A DNA stretch of 64,000 nt, from NCBI GenBank assembly GCA_028015205.1, contig CM051519.1, positions 86,449,539 through 86,513,538 of the forward strand. Direction: 5' to 3'. The DNA is from Mytilisepta virgata (taxonomy: Eukaryota; Mollusca; Bivalvia; Mytilida; Mytilidae). Below the pieces are notes generated by a model, which did not search any database, was not told the origin of the DNA, and was given only the letters and a program-made list of their open reading frames with translations. A program made the position numbers and the translations under genes. Of this stretch, positions 36,901 through 48,325 are shown in pieces. The number at the start of each line of letters is the position of its first letter. Positions within the stretch are counted from its first letter, which is position 1.

Positions 36901-39900
36901 AGGTGTTTTAGTTTGAGAGAACATATGAATAGTAAACAAATAAGCAAGAAAAAAATATAGATTCATGTGCTCATTTTAGAGCTATAAGGTTACACTCCAC
37001 TAATTATCTTAGTTTCAGAGAAATGCACCCCGAGAATTTTATTAATTATTAGAGTTGGTAAAGTTTGACTACATGATAGATAAATAATAAATGTCTTAAC
37101 CTCAAAATTGTAATATTGACTGAAAGAGGATAGATTTTAGTTTAAAAAATACGAAAACATTAACTGATTTTGCTTCTGTCAAGTAATGGGAGGTCATAAA
37201 CTGGGACTTGTGAATTGACATGTGGTGTGTAAAACTTTGACAGTGATAATCGGCACCTGCACTGGTAAAAGAGCCGGAAAAGTAAACCTTTTTTTCCCAC
37301 ATATGTAATGGAATGTTATGCAGAATCTGAAAAATTAAGTCTCAATTGGATTGAAACGCTGCATCAGACCTCAATTTTAACCAAAGTGGAGTGAAATTTA
37401 ACATTTTTAAAGCTTTTTTTATGAAAATTTTTGAAATGTTGCTATGCCAACTAGGTTTCCATGGATATTTTTTATTTATTTTATCATGATTGAAACAATG
37501 CTAATATAATGGCCTTTCAGAATATATAGATATGTATATGGGTATTATTTACTCTGAAGATGGCACATGACCATGATATTTGTAAGCTCACTTCACATAG
37601 AAAATGGTACTATGAATTTGTGGAGTGCAACCTAAAGCCTTGAAAATTTGCAGGAAATAGGTTTTCTCTGGATTTGTCATTGTCTTTGTATTGGCAACTT
37701 CATTCTCTCAAAAATGAATGAAAAAAAATACAAAGGATTTCATAAAATTTTGTCAAATACCATTTTAAGGTATATATCATTGAATTATAAAAGAAAAAGT
37801 GGGGATTCAAGGGCAAAAAATTTAATGTTTCAGAAATTGATAAAACCCGAAGATTCCAAATATCTGACAAAAAGACCAAAACATGACCACCGAGCGTCCT
37901 TACATCCTTATCGTTTAGCGGCCCTGAGTATGTAATGAAGATTATACGGGAAATCGCGACGTTACTTGTTGTTAAGCTCATTGTCAACGTCGGAACGTCA
38001 GTGACGTCGGCTTGATCGGAAGTTAGATTTGAGAAGATGAATAAAAAACGTATTTTAGAAACACAAGTATCAGTTTTATTGTAAATCGCCATATCGTCCC
38101 TAAAGGGGTGATGTCTTCCTGCGGATATTTACCTCGTGAGCTAGCACGTTAAAAATCCGGGTCAGCGTGTCGGTCTAGTACAAAGCAGGGATCATATTCA
38201 TATAATATTAACATGTTCTCGTCCTGATATGCACCTGGTTGCCACTGGATCATCCATCCATCCAGCTATTAAAGGCGGGGAAAACAAACATGACACACTA
38301 TTGGCAGTTCTTCATTTTTTTATTGGACAAGTCAAACTTCTAAATCTCCCAGAATCATGCAAATATCACGTGGATAAAACGCTTTCAAAAATTTAAAATT
38401 TCTATAAGGTGCATCATTTACCATGTATTCATACAGACAATCGGAAGTATGGTTTAATTATGAATTTTGGCACATTCCAGTTTTCAGTTCTGGATTATGT
38501 ATGAATGGTTCAATTCCCATTTTTCTGCTATAATCATCACGAAATCTGATAAACTTTAAATTGTTTTGAATCATGAATACAAATATTCAAACTGGTTTTT
38601 TTTTCTCAGATTTCATTTTGAAAAACTAAAACCTTAAAAAATTTAAAGATATATCAGAGCTACCATGTCAGTAACATAGACGCAGCTGAATACAACACAT
38701 CTAGTTAATTTATAAAGCAGAATTAAAAAGTACTTATGATACTGTAGTTAATCTGCTACTGACCATATTTTGCCATATTTTTAAACCCAAAGAAATCTAT
38801 GACACTTAAAATATGTTGCTCATCTCTAAGGGTCACTGGACTTTTTGTATGGAGGGAGTATTTTAAATTCAAGAGAGAAAATGAAGAAAGAAATGCAAAA
38901 TACATGTCAGCAGGATTGGAGAATATTAAAAACATAGTGGAAACATTTCAGAATCCTGAAGGTTCGTACATTTTATTAATTATTATTCATATTTTGTATG
39001 TAGCTTTGACATGATGAGTTGTATGTTGTATCCTATTATTTTCAGTTCTGCCGGACTCCAACTTCCTGTTTGATGGGATTTTGACTTTGTAAAAATACAA
39101 TATTATACATAAAACACTTTATCACATTTTCCTCAGCTTCTACAGGCCAGAATGATTTCATATTTTGTATGTAGCTTTGATATGATGAGTTGTACGTTGT
39201 ATCCTAGTTTTAGTTCTGCCAAAATTTCTGTTTGACAGAACTTTGACGAGTGAGGGTATTCTTAGCACGACATCGCGTGCAACTTCTTGTTTATATTGAT
39301 TTTTACCAGATATTTGTTTTTTTAATCTTGATTTTTAATGAAACGGATTATTCAGCTGACATGACAAAAAAGCTACGTTAGTATTTTTTACCACCTTGCA
39401 TACGTTTAACTTCGAAAGAAATACACTTTTATCGTGTTGTCTTCTGGATGATCAAATTTATAAAACCATTAAAGACCTGACTTGTAGCATGGCATACAAG
39501 GCCAATGCCTGTTTCTTATTGGCCACATCTTTAAACAAATCCTAAAACTATCCGGAATCGATATAAATATGAGGCATTCTTTTGAATCATTTGGACTGAA
39601 TGACTTCATCATATTACTTGATACTGTAGCTTTAAAATTCATGTACCAAAAAAATCTGTTCGTCTGTCATCACATACTTGCTCTTTAAAACAAGCAGTTA
39701 TTTTGGTCAATTGAAACTATCGGATAATAAAATTGTACTTAGGGTAGTTTAATACATTTCTATTCGGGTAGATGGGTTCTCACTGTTCCTTACTATTTAA
39801 CTCATTTTACTTTTAGTTGGTCAAACCTGTTTTCTGATTTATCTAACAAATTTTATATCACTTGTAATCATTACATTAGAGCTAGGTTTTCTCTTAATCA

Positions 39901-42900
39901 CTGGCACAAATCTTTTATCCGATTTACCGATTACCATCACAATACGTTCGAACCATACTCTATCAGTCGAATGCCACATACATGGTGGAATGACGGTGCC
40001 CTTAGTATTATAAAGTATTTTTTTTACCTTAAAATTTCAGAAGTTGACTGGATTAGATCCTTGAATAAAGAAATAGAAAGAGATGAAGAAAAGATCAAAC
40101 TTCACCAGTCTCAGTTCAATGTTTATGAACGCGTGGAAAATGAAATGAAAGAGTGAGTTCACGTTTTGTAATGACAACCTCATGAATATGTCACATGATA
40201 ATTTATCTATATTAAAGATTTGGCCGCCTTATATATTGTTATGGTACATTTTCAAAATCTAATCCTAAGTAACCAGAAGAGTTCATTTGCAATCTTAGCA
40301 AAAGGTTAGGAACAGAATAAAAAAGACCATTCTTTTGATTGACTGTAAGCATTTAATAATCGATTTAAAACTGATAAAGGTTGGGATGTAAACTACAGTA
40401 TTCATGGTTGATCTAAAATAATATGATGGAATCAGTGTAAAAGTTGATTTTTTGTTGTCGTATCAGGTTGGTCAAAAAATCATTTGAAGAAGAGGAAAGT
40501 TATCAAAAGCAAGCGTTTGAGTTAGAAAAGGCTAGCAGAAAGTTCATCTTGCTCAGCAAAGATCTTCTATCCAGCGAAGCGGTAAGACTAATTCTGATTT
40601 AGTTGCAATAACATTTTTCGAATAAATATCATCTCAGTTTTGGACGAGTTGCAACGAATTTACAACTACCAGTAACTTTCTGGATGATAACTTCAGTTTG
40701 CCTCAAACCATTGAAACATAATTTTGACATATTGTTTACGTATTTAAGACTCATAAGCCTATTGATGTTGGTGTCAGTGCCGTAGCTTTAGGGGTTAACT
40801 TGATTTTTACACAGATATTGAAAATTGAAAGTGTCTTTAGTTTTCCTCATCCGATTTCTATTAATCTTCAGTACGCGTTTGTTTTAAAACAATATGAGGG
40901 CCTGAATCCTATTAATTTTGGTTTCAGTCAATCGCATAATTTAGGGGAAAGGCTTCGTGTTTATACTCAGAAATCAGTTTTAAGCATTGACAATGCCTCA
41001 GCTGATTTCTACCAAACTTTAATACATGTATGTTGTTAAGCAATATGAGACTCTGAAGCCTATTGATTTTGGTTTCAAAATAACATCATAGTTTTTTGGG
41101 AAACTATTTTTTACTCAGAAATCACAGGCTTTAAGAATTTACTTTTTATATTTCTAAATCTTGGAAAATCTTTTGCCGGATGTATTCATTATTAAATATG
41201 AATAAAGCCCTATGTAATACTGAATGGCACAATTTGATTTGAGTCATTTTAATTCCAATTTTGGTAAATATTTTTTTTTATTTTTGTTAACAGTATTAAA
41301 TAAAAATATACTGAAGCAATCAACTGTGAATAAGCAATTGAATTTCAAACACTGCAATTCCATTTTTGGTAAATATAATGGACGACTCTCAGATATTTAA
41401 TTTTTTGGGAAAATATATACAGAAACCATGTGTAATTAAAAATTCAAACATTCGATCTTTGGAAGACTCTCAGACGTGTGATTTTATTGAAAACTACAGC
41501 AAATGTATATATTCATACTAATTATACTGATCAAACTGGGCGTCATTGATGGACAAAAATCTATTTTAAAATTTTCATTTTATAAATGTCTGTTAAAAGT
41601 CAAAATTTACCTTACTTGTACTTTAGCTACTCAAGATAAGACAAGACAAGACAACTTTATTGATAATCTCAGACACATAGGTGTACAAGAGGACAATATA
41701 ATGACATAGCAATTCACAATTACATATAACGACTATAAGTATCAATACCATATACAATATAATACACTTTTAAATAAATTAAACGGGAAAAAGTTGTTTT
41801 TTTTACAGTAGTTTAGCGAGATTTCTAATAAATAAAGCAAGATTCTTATAAAGTTCTTTGTGACAGTATGTAAGAAGCCTTGTGGGTTTACAATGTAATA
41901 GATCGGTATATATTTTTGACAAATTTCTTTAATATTTTCATTTTGACATAAAAAGAGGTAATGAAATTCGTTTCCAATTCCCTGTCCACACAGATGACAT
42001 ATTCTCTGATGTTTTGGTGTCCTAGTCCATCTACCGGTTTCCATGGGTATTTTCAAATTTGAACACCTCAGTTTTGCGATTTGGTACATATCACCTTGTT
42101 TCAGTTTTAACAAATATGATTCTAACATAAACTCGTTTTTAAATTCAAAATAAAATTCGCCTCTCGAAGAGTTATTAAGATTTGAAAACCATGTTTGAAT
42201 AAATTTATCTTTTAACTGCCGATCGACAGGCTTTTTCAATATATTTCTCCGATGAGGCCAGTTTGGTTCTATTACTCACAATTTGTAATATTTTATTTAT
42301 GGCTTTCATTAGATTTTTCTCACTAAGGTTAATCCATAAATGGGCATTATAAATACAAAGAGGAATTTAGCATTTGCGTTTGTTTCAATACTATTCAAGG
42401 TTTTAACTACGGTTAGGTCTGATACATTAAATCTTAAAAATGTAAAGGCACAAGTCATAAATTATGAGTGATGGTGATGCTGTTTTGTTTCCACAATATT
42501 TTCAATTCTTTAAACAATAGAATTGAAGGGCCATGCTTAATATCATTCTAATACAAATACTTTGGAAGTTTAACAGTTTTCGCTCCACGGTATGTAAACT
42601 CTCTGAGACTCTATTTTGGACAGATTTGCGTTTCCTGTACATCACAGTTGAGTGCATAAAATGTGGAAACTAATTTGTCTAAGCCTCGTTTCTGACTAGA
42701 AAATGTGAACCCTCGGATGGATCGAATTGTCCCACCATGACTGATTATTATAATCTCTAATGCGTATAGCAATGAAAATTATATTATAAGATCTAAATTC
42801 TTGACCAAAATAAAACATAGGTAAATCTATATATACAATTATATGTATATGTAAAATTATATTTTTTCAGAAATTAAAAACCCGATTACAGAAACTTCAA

Positions 42901-45669
42901 AACTTGCTTCTCATACAAACTGAAAAGAAGGAAGAAAAGTTAGAATTGAGCCGCATTAAAACCGAGAAGACCAAAGAAAAATACGAAGAATTGTTGGCAA
43001 GGGAAGCTTACCTCATTCCAGTACTAACATCGGTAGGGTAACTAATGAAAATTGCAGGTTCTTGTGTTATGTTAATGCACTTTATATATTGTTTTTAGTA
43101 TCGTTAACTTAGTATGATTACTATCTTGTTGAATCTTTTACCATTGAATGCAGTTTCAGAAAAATAAGCTTCATTCTCAAGGACTGTATGAATTATACTA
43201 ACATTTTGACTTTTTGTAGCTGTCGGACAAAACAAGAAAGTCTTATGCTAAAAAAGAAAGTGAAAGAATAACGGCGCTCCTTCAGGGTTGGAAGGGATGC
43301 CTCACCACCCTGGAGGAAGTAACAGCAAAGTACGCAAGCAAATCAAACGACCTTAGTGAGGCCATTACAGCCGCCGAGTGTATTGATATCAAACGAATCA
43401 ACCTCAGTGATTGTCAGACTAGGAAGAAGGAATTAAACAAATATAACTTGAAGGTAATGACTTTATCAGTTTTCAGTTATCGCTGGTGCATATTAAATCA
43501 AAATTACCTTTGACCATAGAACTGTCAAGCTGAGACTCATCCCGATTGTGGTGTTCGAATCAAATTTCAATCGAAGAGAATTACCAATGGGCGTTAATCA
43601 CTAGCAAATAAATAAATAACCAATTTGACAAGATTTGGTGGAGTTCAATGAGTACCGTAAGTGAATGACCAGGTCACTGTGAAATTGTCTTTCCCCTAAA
43701 AAATAGAAACGGATTGTAACATATATCTTTTTATGAATATTTTCATATAATCGACAGGATAGTGCATCTTTTTTGAAGCAAAATTTGAACAGACCGTAAC
43801 TATGTGAAAATGTCGTACGTAACTAAAATAATGACCATTCTTATATTCTTATATTTAGAAAAGTGAAGAAATCGTCAGCGCTTATAAAGGATGTAAGCGA
43901 TTCCTTGAAAGGAGAGAACACAGTGATGACGATGAAGAAGCAGAACAAGAGGCTTTAGGTTGGAAATCATTCATATTGACTTCTTGAATAAAAACAAATA
44001 CATTTAATTGAGAAACTTCAAATATTGCTTAAGTAACTTAAAGACTGACAGAATTTTTGAAGTAAAACATATATGTACAGTAATAATACATCAATGTATC
44101 TAACTAAATGTACTACACACCTTGTATTGACATTAATTTTAATTACTGTATAATAGAAATTTTAATGAGCAATTGAATTATGATACTAATTACATGTCTA
44201 CCGTTTGAATATTTCAGAAGTTGTTCCTTCAAAAGAGGATCTTAGACAAGCAGAAGTAGATTTTACAGTGGTGCAAAACTTTGATGCAGACAGCGAAGCC
44301 GATGAAAGACCCCAGCCTTCAAACCAACTTTTTCCAGCTAACACTTCAAATCACCCTCTTCCAGCTAATACTTCAAATCACCCTCTTCCAGCTAATACTT
44401 CAAACAAACCATCAACACATCAACCATCAAAATCTACGGGAAGACCTCTCCCACAATTTCCTGCAGCTTTAAACGGAACTGTTCATGCTCCACTCAGACC
44501 TGTCCCACCAAGACCAATGCCTGCATGGGAAGCTCCTGAAATTGACGCACCAAGTGAATCCGAAAACGAGGAACATGGGGAAGGTAAGTTCAAATTTTAA
44601 AATATTATTGGGGGGATTGATAGGTAATTTATCAACTGGTTGTTTTCTTTATAATAAAATGTAATTCTAATCTAAACAAATAAAACAGTATATATAAGAA
44701 TTGAAATCATTCTTTCCATGTCTACCTACATTCTACAATGTTCTACATTTATACTCTGTTTCGGATCATTTCAAATGTGTAATTTTGTTCCTTATATGTC
44801 TAATGTTTTGTGGTTATGAATGAATATTTTTAACATGGCAAATTAAAGAGGTCTGAGAGAAGATTTAGTTCTCAATAGATAGTTTAATATATTGTATTTC
44901 ATTCTGTATTTTATGCTGAACAGTGACAACAAAGACTTTTATTCCGAAGAAAGCGAAGGTTCACAGCAGCTATAACAAGAGAAAGGAGGGAGAACTTACC
45001 ATAAAGAAAGGTATTTTTTTTGTATTTAATCTATATTATAAAGAGAAGTTTAACATATGACAATCAATATCAATCGTTTTTCTGTGCCCAGTTGTTCAAC
45101 TTATTTAACACATCCTTAAATTTAACCAAGGGTTAAATGAATTATATAGAAACGCACAACTTTATGTTATGCTTACATTTAACCATTGGTTAAATAAATT
45201 AACAACCGAGATCAGAAGAAATGAACATTTTTTTCTTTCTGTTTAGGTGAGGAAAAAGCTAAACCACATTAACAAAATTTGTGTTTACTACCATATACAC
45301 AACAGACCGTGTTTTATTTCATTCCATAAATATATGAAAATTAAAGGCGAAATGTTTAGGGGTTCCGTTCTAGTTTTAACAAAGAAACTTTTCTTGCTTC
45401 CGATGTGATTATAAGACTGGCTACCTTAAATCTCAAATTTCAAATTTAATATAGAATCAAATAATACCTTATACTTTCAATATTTATATATTCCTGCAAA
45501 AAAAAAGCTAACTATAAAATGTGTTTATATTTAAACAGGCGAAAAGGTGAAACTTCTGGAAGAGCCCAGAGACGATGGATATGTCTTTGTCAGTAAACGA
45601 ATACGGTTAAATATGCAAAAGAAGAAGGGACTCATCCCTATGTCAAAAATAACGATATTTGATAAATAA
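33979..45669 (+). CDS. Coiled-coil, proline-rich protein with C-terminal SH3-like domain (500 aa)
   Basis: Seen: ten exons, 33979-34043, 38831-38961, 40041-40152, 40467-40581, 42871-43032, 43220-43453, 43859-43958, 44218-44583, 44924-45010, 45539-45669 (TAA). All junctions are GT-AG and all phases agree. The sum is 1503 bases, giving 500 residues. Residues about 25-300 are charged and helical with heptads, resembling BAR/F-BAR stalks, but no clear FCH signature is seen. Residues about 305-400 are acidic then Pro-rich, with a three-fold PANTSNHPL repeat and PPRPMP. The last 65 residues look like SH3 (EGELTIKKGEKVKLLEEPRD, then GLIPMSKI), but the ALYDY block and the paired Trp are replaced. Known: coiled-coil/F-BAR plus SH3 proteins act at membranes and actin. 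Inferred: similar scaffold. The start exon has a clean ATG and strong donor, but 4.8 kb of transposon-filled intron makes it the least certain exon. Confidence 0.7.
34489..34600 (-). mobile_element. Short LINE 3' tail fragment
   Basis: AAGTAAGTAAGTAAGTAATG followed by GCTTTATTTAAAGAGGG repeats the 3' tail arrangement of the LINE at 31088 (tetranucleotide run, then CTTTATTTA). It lies in intron 1 of the 33979-45669 gene and carries no coding sequence. Confidence 0.5.
35223..35338 (+). repeat. 5' LTR (alignable part)
   Basis: It matches 37931-38046 with few differences. Beyond about 35338 the two copies diverge, so the 3' third of this LTR appears lost or altered. Confidence 0.65.
35360..36738 (+). 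pseudogene. BEL/Pao gag remnant (DUF1759-like), broken
   Basis: It starts with MELPNLKAKRSGNRS at 35360 and hits a stop near 35524, where the frame shifts. It continues through a Thr/Ser/Pro-rich stretch to an internal stop near 35845. It then resumes with a segment typical of Pao gag (LPKLSLPIFNGNILEWQSFW, then FNYLRVQLEGDAA). A further frame break occurs near 36200, and 36251-36523 holds the next gag part (LREFNDKMEALIRGL). No intact protein can be made. Confidence 0.75.
36988..37632. mobile_element. PIF/Harbinger-like MITE, copy 3, inside the LTR element
   Basis: It is 645 bp, inverted relative to copies 1 and 2, with ends GGTTACACTCCAC and GTGCAACC. Perfect TAA duplications flank it at 36985-36987 and 37633-37635. 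It has more differences from copies 1 and 2 than they have from each other. Confidence 0.75.
37931..38104 (+). repeat. 3' LTR, 174 bp
   Basis: It starts TGTAATGAAG and ends CCCTAAA before the GGGGT duplication. An AATAAA lies at 38040-38045. The upstream 37640-37930 is open in one frame for 95 codons but shows no family motif. Confidence 0.65.
38985..39250. repeat. Local duplication in intron 2
   Basis: A block with TCATATTTTGTATGTAGC and ATGATGAGTTGTA-GTTGTATCCTA occurs at about 38985-39100 and again at 39159-39245, in the intron after the exon ending 38961. The remainder of the intron to 40040 shows nothing that I can assign. Confidence 0.55.
41630..42330 (-). mobile_element. 3' fragment of a second LINE with zinc-knuckle C-terminus
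   Basis: On the minus strand, 42239-41742 is a 165-codon frame with CHLCGQGIGNEFHYLFLC (CX2CX8HX4C), the C-terminal zinc knuckle found after RT in several LINE clades. The 3' tail is a (TCTTG)n-like run at about 41637-41652. The tail differs from the (CTTA)n LINE at 31088, so it is a separate family. It lies within the intron 40582-42870. No RT core is present. Confidence 0.75.
45247..45272 (+). other. Possible alternative terminal exon of the coiled-coil/SH3-like gene
   Basis: After TTTCTGTTTAG the frame reads GEEKAKPH then TAA. It joins in phase with the exon ending at 45010 and would replace the last exon (45539-45669). Such a transcript would lose most of the SH3-like domain. The match in phase and acceptor may be chance. 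Confidence 0.25.
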
Positions 45670-45686
45670 TTATTGCTCAGTTTTCA

Positions 45687-45692
45687 AATAAA
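45687..45692 (+). promoter_or_regulatory. Poly(A) signal of the coiled-coil/SH3-like gene
   Basis: AATAAA lies 18 bases after the stop, which is close but usable. It supports the 3' end of the model at 45669. Confidence 0.5.
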
Positions 45693-45941
45693 TTTAAATT
45701 TAGATCGAAAGACATTATTCTCCCATTATCCTGAAAATCATCGAAATTAATTATATGATTTCTTTTCAAAAGAAAAATATTCCACAGTTTTTTGGATTCC
45801 TGGCAAACTCTGTGTTTCTTGCATAATCTGGTAAATAGTTCCACAAAACAAAACATCATTCTTGTGTAGTAAATATAGAATATTATATAGGGTTTATCGT
45901 ATCACATACCGTATGAACCTGAGACGTCAAGGGGAGCATGA

Positions 45942-46520
45942 GTATCTAAGTAATGTACAGAAAAGCCGTATTATTTTATCTAAGTAATGTACAGAAAAGC
46001 CATATTATTTTATCTAAGTAATGTACAGAAAAGCCATATTATTTTATCTAAGTAATGTACAGAAAAGCCGTATTATTTTATCTAAGTATAATGTACAGAA
46101 AAGCCATATTATTTTATCTAAGTAATGTACAGAAAAGCCGTATTATTTTATCTAAGTAATGTACAGAAAAGCCATATTATTTTATCTAAGTAATGTACAG
46201 AAAAGCCATATTATTTTATCTAAGTAATGTACAGAAAAGCCGTATTATTTTATCTAAATAATGTACAGAAAAGCCGTATTATTTTATCTAAGTAATGTAC
46301 AGAATAGCCATATTATTTTATCTGAGTAATGTACAGAAAAGCCATATTATTTTATCTAAGTAATGTACAGAAAAGCCATATTATTTTATCTAAGTAATGT
46401 AAAGCAATATTATTTTATCTAATTAATGTACAGAAAAGCCATATTATTTTATCTAAGTAATGTACAGAAAAGCCATATTATTTTATCTAAGTAATGTACA
46501 GAAAAGCCATATTATTTTAT
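45942..46520. repeat. 34-bp minisatellite, about 17 copies
   Basis: The head-to-tail units contain ATCTAAGTAATGTACAGAAA and GCCATATTATTTT (variant GCCG). A few units carry small indels and one is shortened near 46400. It begins about 270 bases after the gene ending 45669. The units are contiguous with no spacers. Confidence 0.95.
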
Positions 46521-46810
46521 TGCTAATATTTGTTCACAATGCTCATGTAGATGTCATACGTATGTGGTTGAAACTATGCATCTTATAGTAAATTATATCA
46601 TGTCAAAATCTATACATGTAAAAATCTTGATACTAGGTAATTTAAACATAAAAATACGTACATGTTCTTTTATTTTAAATAAGTGGAGATATCCTGTGAT
46701 GGAAATTATATATTTTATTGTATATTATATTTATTTTACCTTTCAAAATCTCTGAAGTTTACATTACTTACATGGTCATTTAACATAAGAATTGTATTTT
46801 CAAATAACTA

Positions 46811-46969
46811 GCAATGTCAGTAAACACTAGGGGCGCCACTGGGCGGAAACCACTGTTTGTTTACAGTATACTGGTCCCAAAATAGGCTGGAAAATGTTGT
46901 AAAGAAGCGGAATCCAATTTTCAACTAACTCCCCAAAAACAGCTCTACCTGGCGTTTACTGACATTGCT
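46811..46969. mobile_element. Tc1/mariner-type MITE, 159 bp
   Basis: Terminal inverted repeats start GCAATGTCAGTAAAC and end GTTTACTGACATTGC, flanked by TA on both sides. A diverged copy of the same body (CTAGGxGCxxCACTGG...; CAGCTCTxCCT) appears at 56080-56225. It has no coding capacity. Confidence 0.75.
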
Positions 46970-48197
46970 AAATAAGTGAAGATATGTTGTGATGGAAATT
47001 ATCTATTTCCAATTTTTATTGTATGCATGTATTATATTGTTTACCTTTCAAAATCTATCTAAAGTTCCTGAAAATGTGTCATCTAAACAAAAAAGTCTTT
47101 TAAAAGAATGTAGATGAAAGTTGTGAATGTTTTGAAATTAGGTTTTTTTTATAATTTTTTTTGTACCTTATATTGTCTTTACATTTCAAAATCTCTAAAC
47201 GAGAATATTTTCCGTCCTTTAACAATAATTGATATCTGATATGATATAATTATGGTGTCAACTAACTCAAACAGTAATGAAACGTAATACATAAGGTAGG
47301 TATAGTGCTTTTATTTCTGCTCTTCATCTTAAAAGCCGTTTCAGATTTTTTTAAAAGCAGTGAAAAAAAAGAGCTTTGAATAACAGGTATATCACAGTTT
47401 TTCTAAGGATATTTGTAAGTTTTTCACCATGTGCACATAATCTTTTATACAAAATTTTCATTTAATAGGTACTTATTAGCAATGGAACAAAACTGGTAAC
47501 AGCGTCGTGAAGTCAGGTCAAAACTAAGAAATTTTATTTTTTTTAATTCTTATTTTACAATCCTGATATTTTCAATATTTCCTAACAGTGGTCGGAAAAA
47601 ATTGGTAATTTTGGAATTTTAAGTATTATGTTCTACCAAACATTTAAAAAAGCCCTAAATTTTATACCAAAGTAAGAACAAGATTTATAACCTGTTTACT
47701 AAGGGTGGGTGGGGTTGAGATTTCAATAAGTCTCACAATAGCGTAAGAAATGAAATAACGTGATTTTGCAGAACAGGATGTGATCCTCTGGCGTGCATGG
47801 AATATGGCCGTAAGATCACAAGTCACTGGCGTGTCTGAAAATGACCGTAAACTTGGCCTGCTGCAAAAACAGATCTTATCTTTTTTACGTTTTTAGTTTT
47901 TGGCCAGTATTGTTTTGGACTCTTTATTTTTTATATTTGTTAATAGTGGTAGAAATAATTTCTTAAAATACACAATATTTTGAAATTCTCCGAATAACAT
48001 TTACATTTCTATTCTCATAAAAATTACATTTAGGTATGTTTTATCTTTTCGGATTTTTCTTTGAAACATTTTAAAATCAAAATTTGAAAATTCTAATGTA
48101 AAAACATTTAATTTTTTTATCTACAAAATAGTCGCATAAATCATGCCTGTCTTCACACGCGATGTAATGCACATTTAATTCTTTTTTATTTGTTTGA
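46970..48197. other. AT-rich intergenic stretch
   Basis: No supported gene. One less AT-rich patch at 47765-47900 is open in one frame for about 40 codons (LWRAWNMA, SENDRKLGLLQ) with a possible acceptor at 47770 and donor at 47813. I cannot tie it to a family. Confidence 0.3.
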
Positions 48198-48325
48198 TTA
48201 GTTGGGGTTTAACGCCGATTTCAGCACATTTGGCTATTTCGCGGCGGCTAGTTTTTATTGGTGGAGGAAGCCGGAGTACCCGGAGAAAACCTCCGACTTT
48301 CGGTAGGAAAATTGGCAATCCTTCA
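48198..48325 (-). mobile_element. SINE 3' fragment, antisense
   Basis: Reverse-complement match to the body of the SINE at 21979-22245 (GTTGGGGTTTAACGCC, GGAGGAAGCCGGAGTACCCG). The tRNA-like head is missing, as in 5' truncation. Confidence 0.7.

Larger units (their letters stand above)
35223..38104 (+). mobile_element. BEL/Pao-type LTR retrotransposon remnant, internally deleted
   Basis: The termini share about 115 bases of near-identity (TGTAATGAAGATTATAC...; CGTCGGAACGTCAGTGACGT) at 35223 and 37931, both reading + and starting TG. GGGGT flanks both sides (35218-35222 and 38105-38109), a 5-bp target duplication. The interior begins with a gag-like region and then lacks protease, RT, RNase H and integrase. 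Instead, a MITE and unassigned sequence fill it to the 3' LTR. It lies in intron 1 of the 33979-45669 gene. Confidence 0.75.
35036..38265 (+). mobile_element. tRNA-headed SINE split by an LTR element
   Basis: 35036-35222 is the SINE 5' half, with a tRNA-like head (GTCTCGTGGTAGGTTGCTCG; B-box GGTTCGATCC at 35088-35097). 38110-38265 is its 3' half (GATGTCTTCCTGCGG, GAGCTAGCACG, GATCATATTCATAT). Joining them in mind reproduces the layout of the intact antisense copy at 6655-7003. The inserted block 35223-38104 is the LTR element. Confidence 0.75.

Noticed and set aside
37648..38092. Genes in the 95-codon plus and 130-codon minus frames near the 3' LTR
   Set aside because: Both lie within or across the LTR element and overlap each other, with no motif.
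44281..44472. Alternative-frame 63-codon ORF in the Pro-rich exon
   Set aside because: It overlaps the spliced exon 44218-44583, which has the consistent phase; the repeat makes several frames open.
42871..45669. Certain F-BAR assignment for the coiled-coil gene
   Set aside because: The helical pattern fits, but no FCH-type signature was seen, so the family is left open.
45942..46520. CRISPR array from the 34-bp repeat
   Set aside because: Units are contiguous with no spacers, and the window is animal nuclear DNA.
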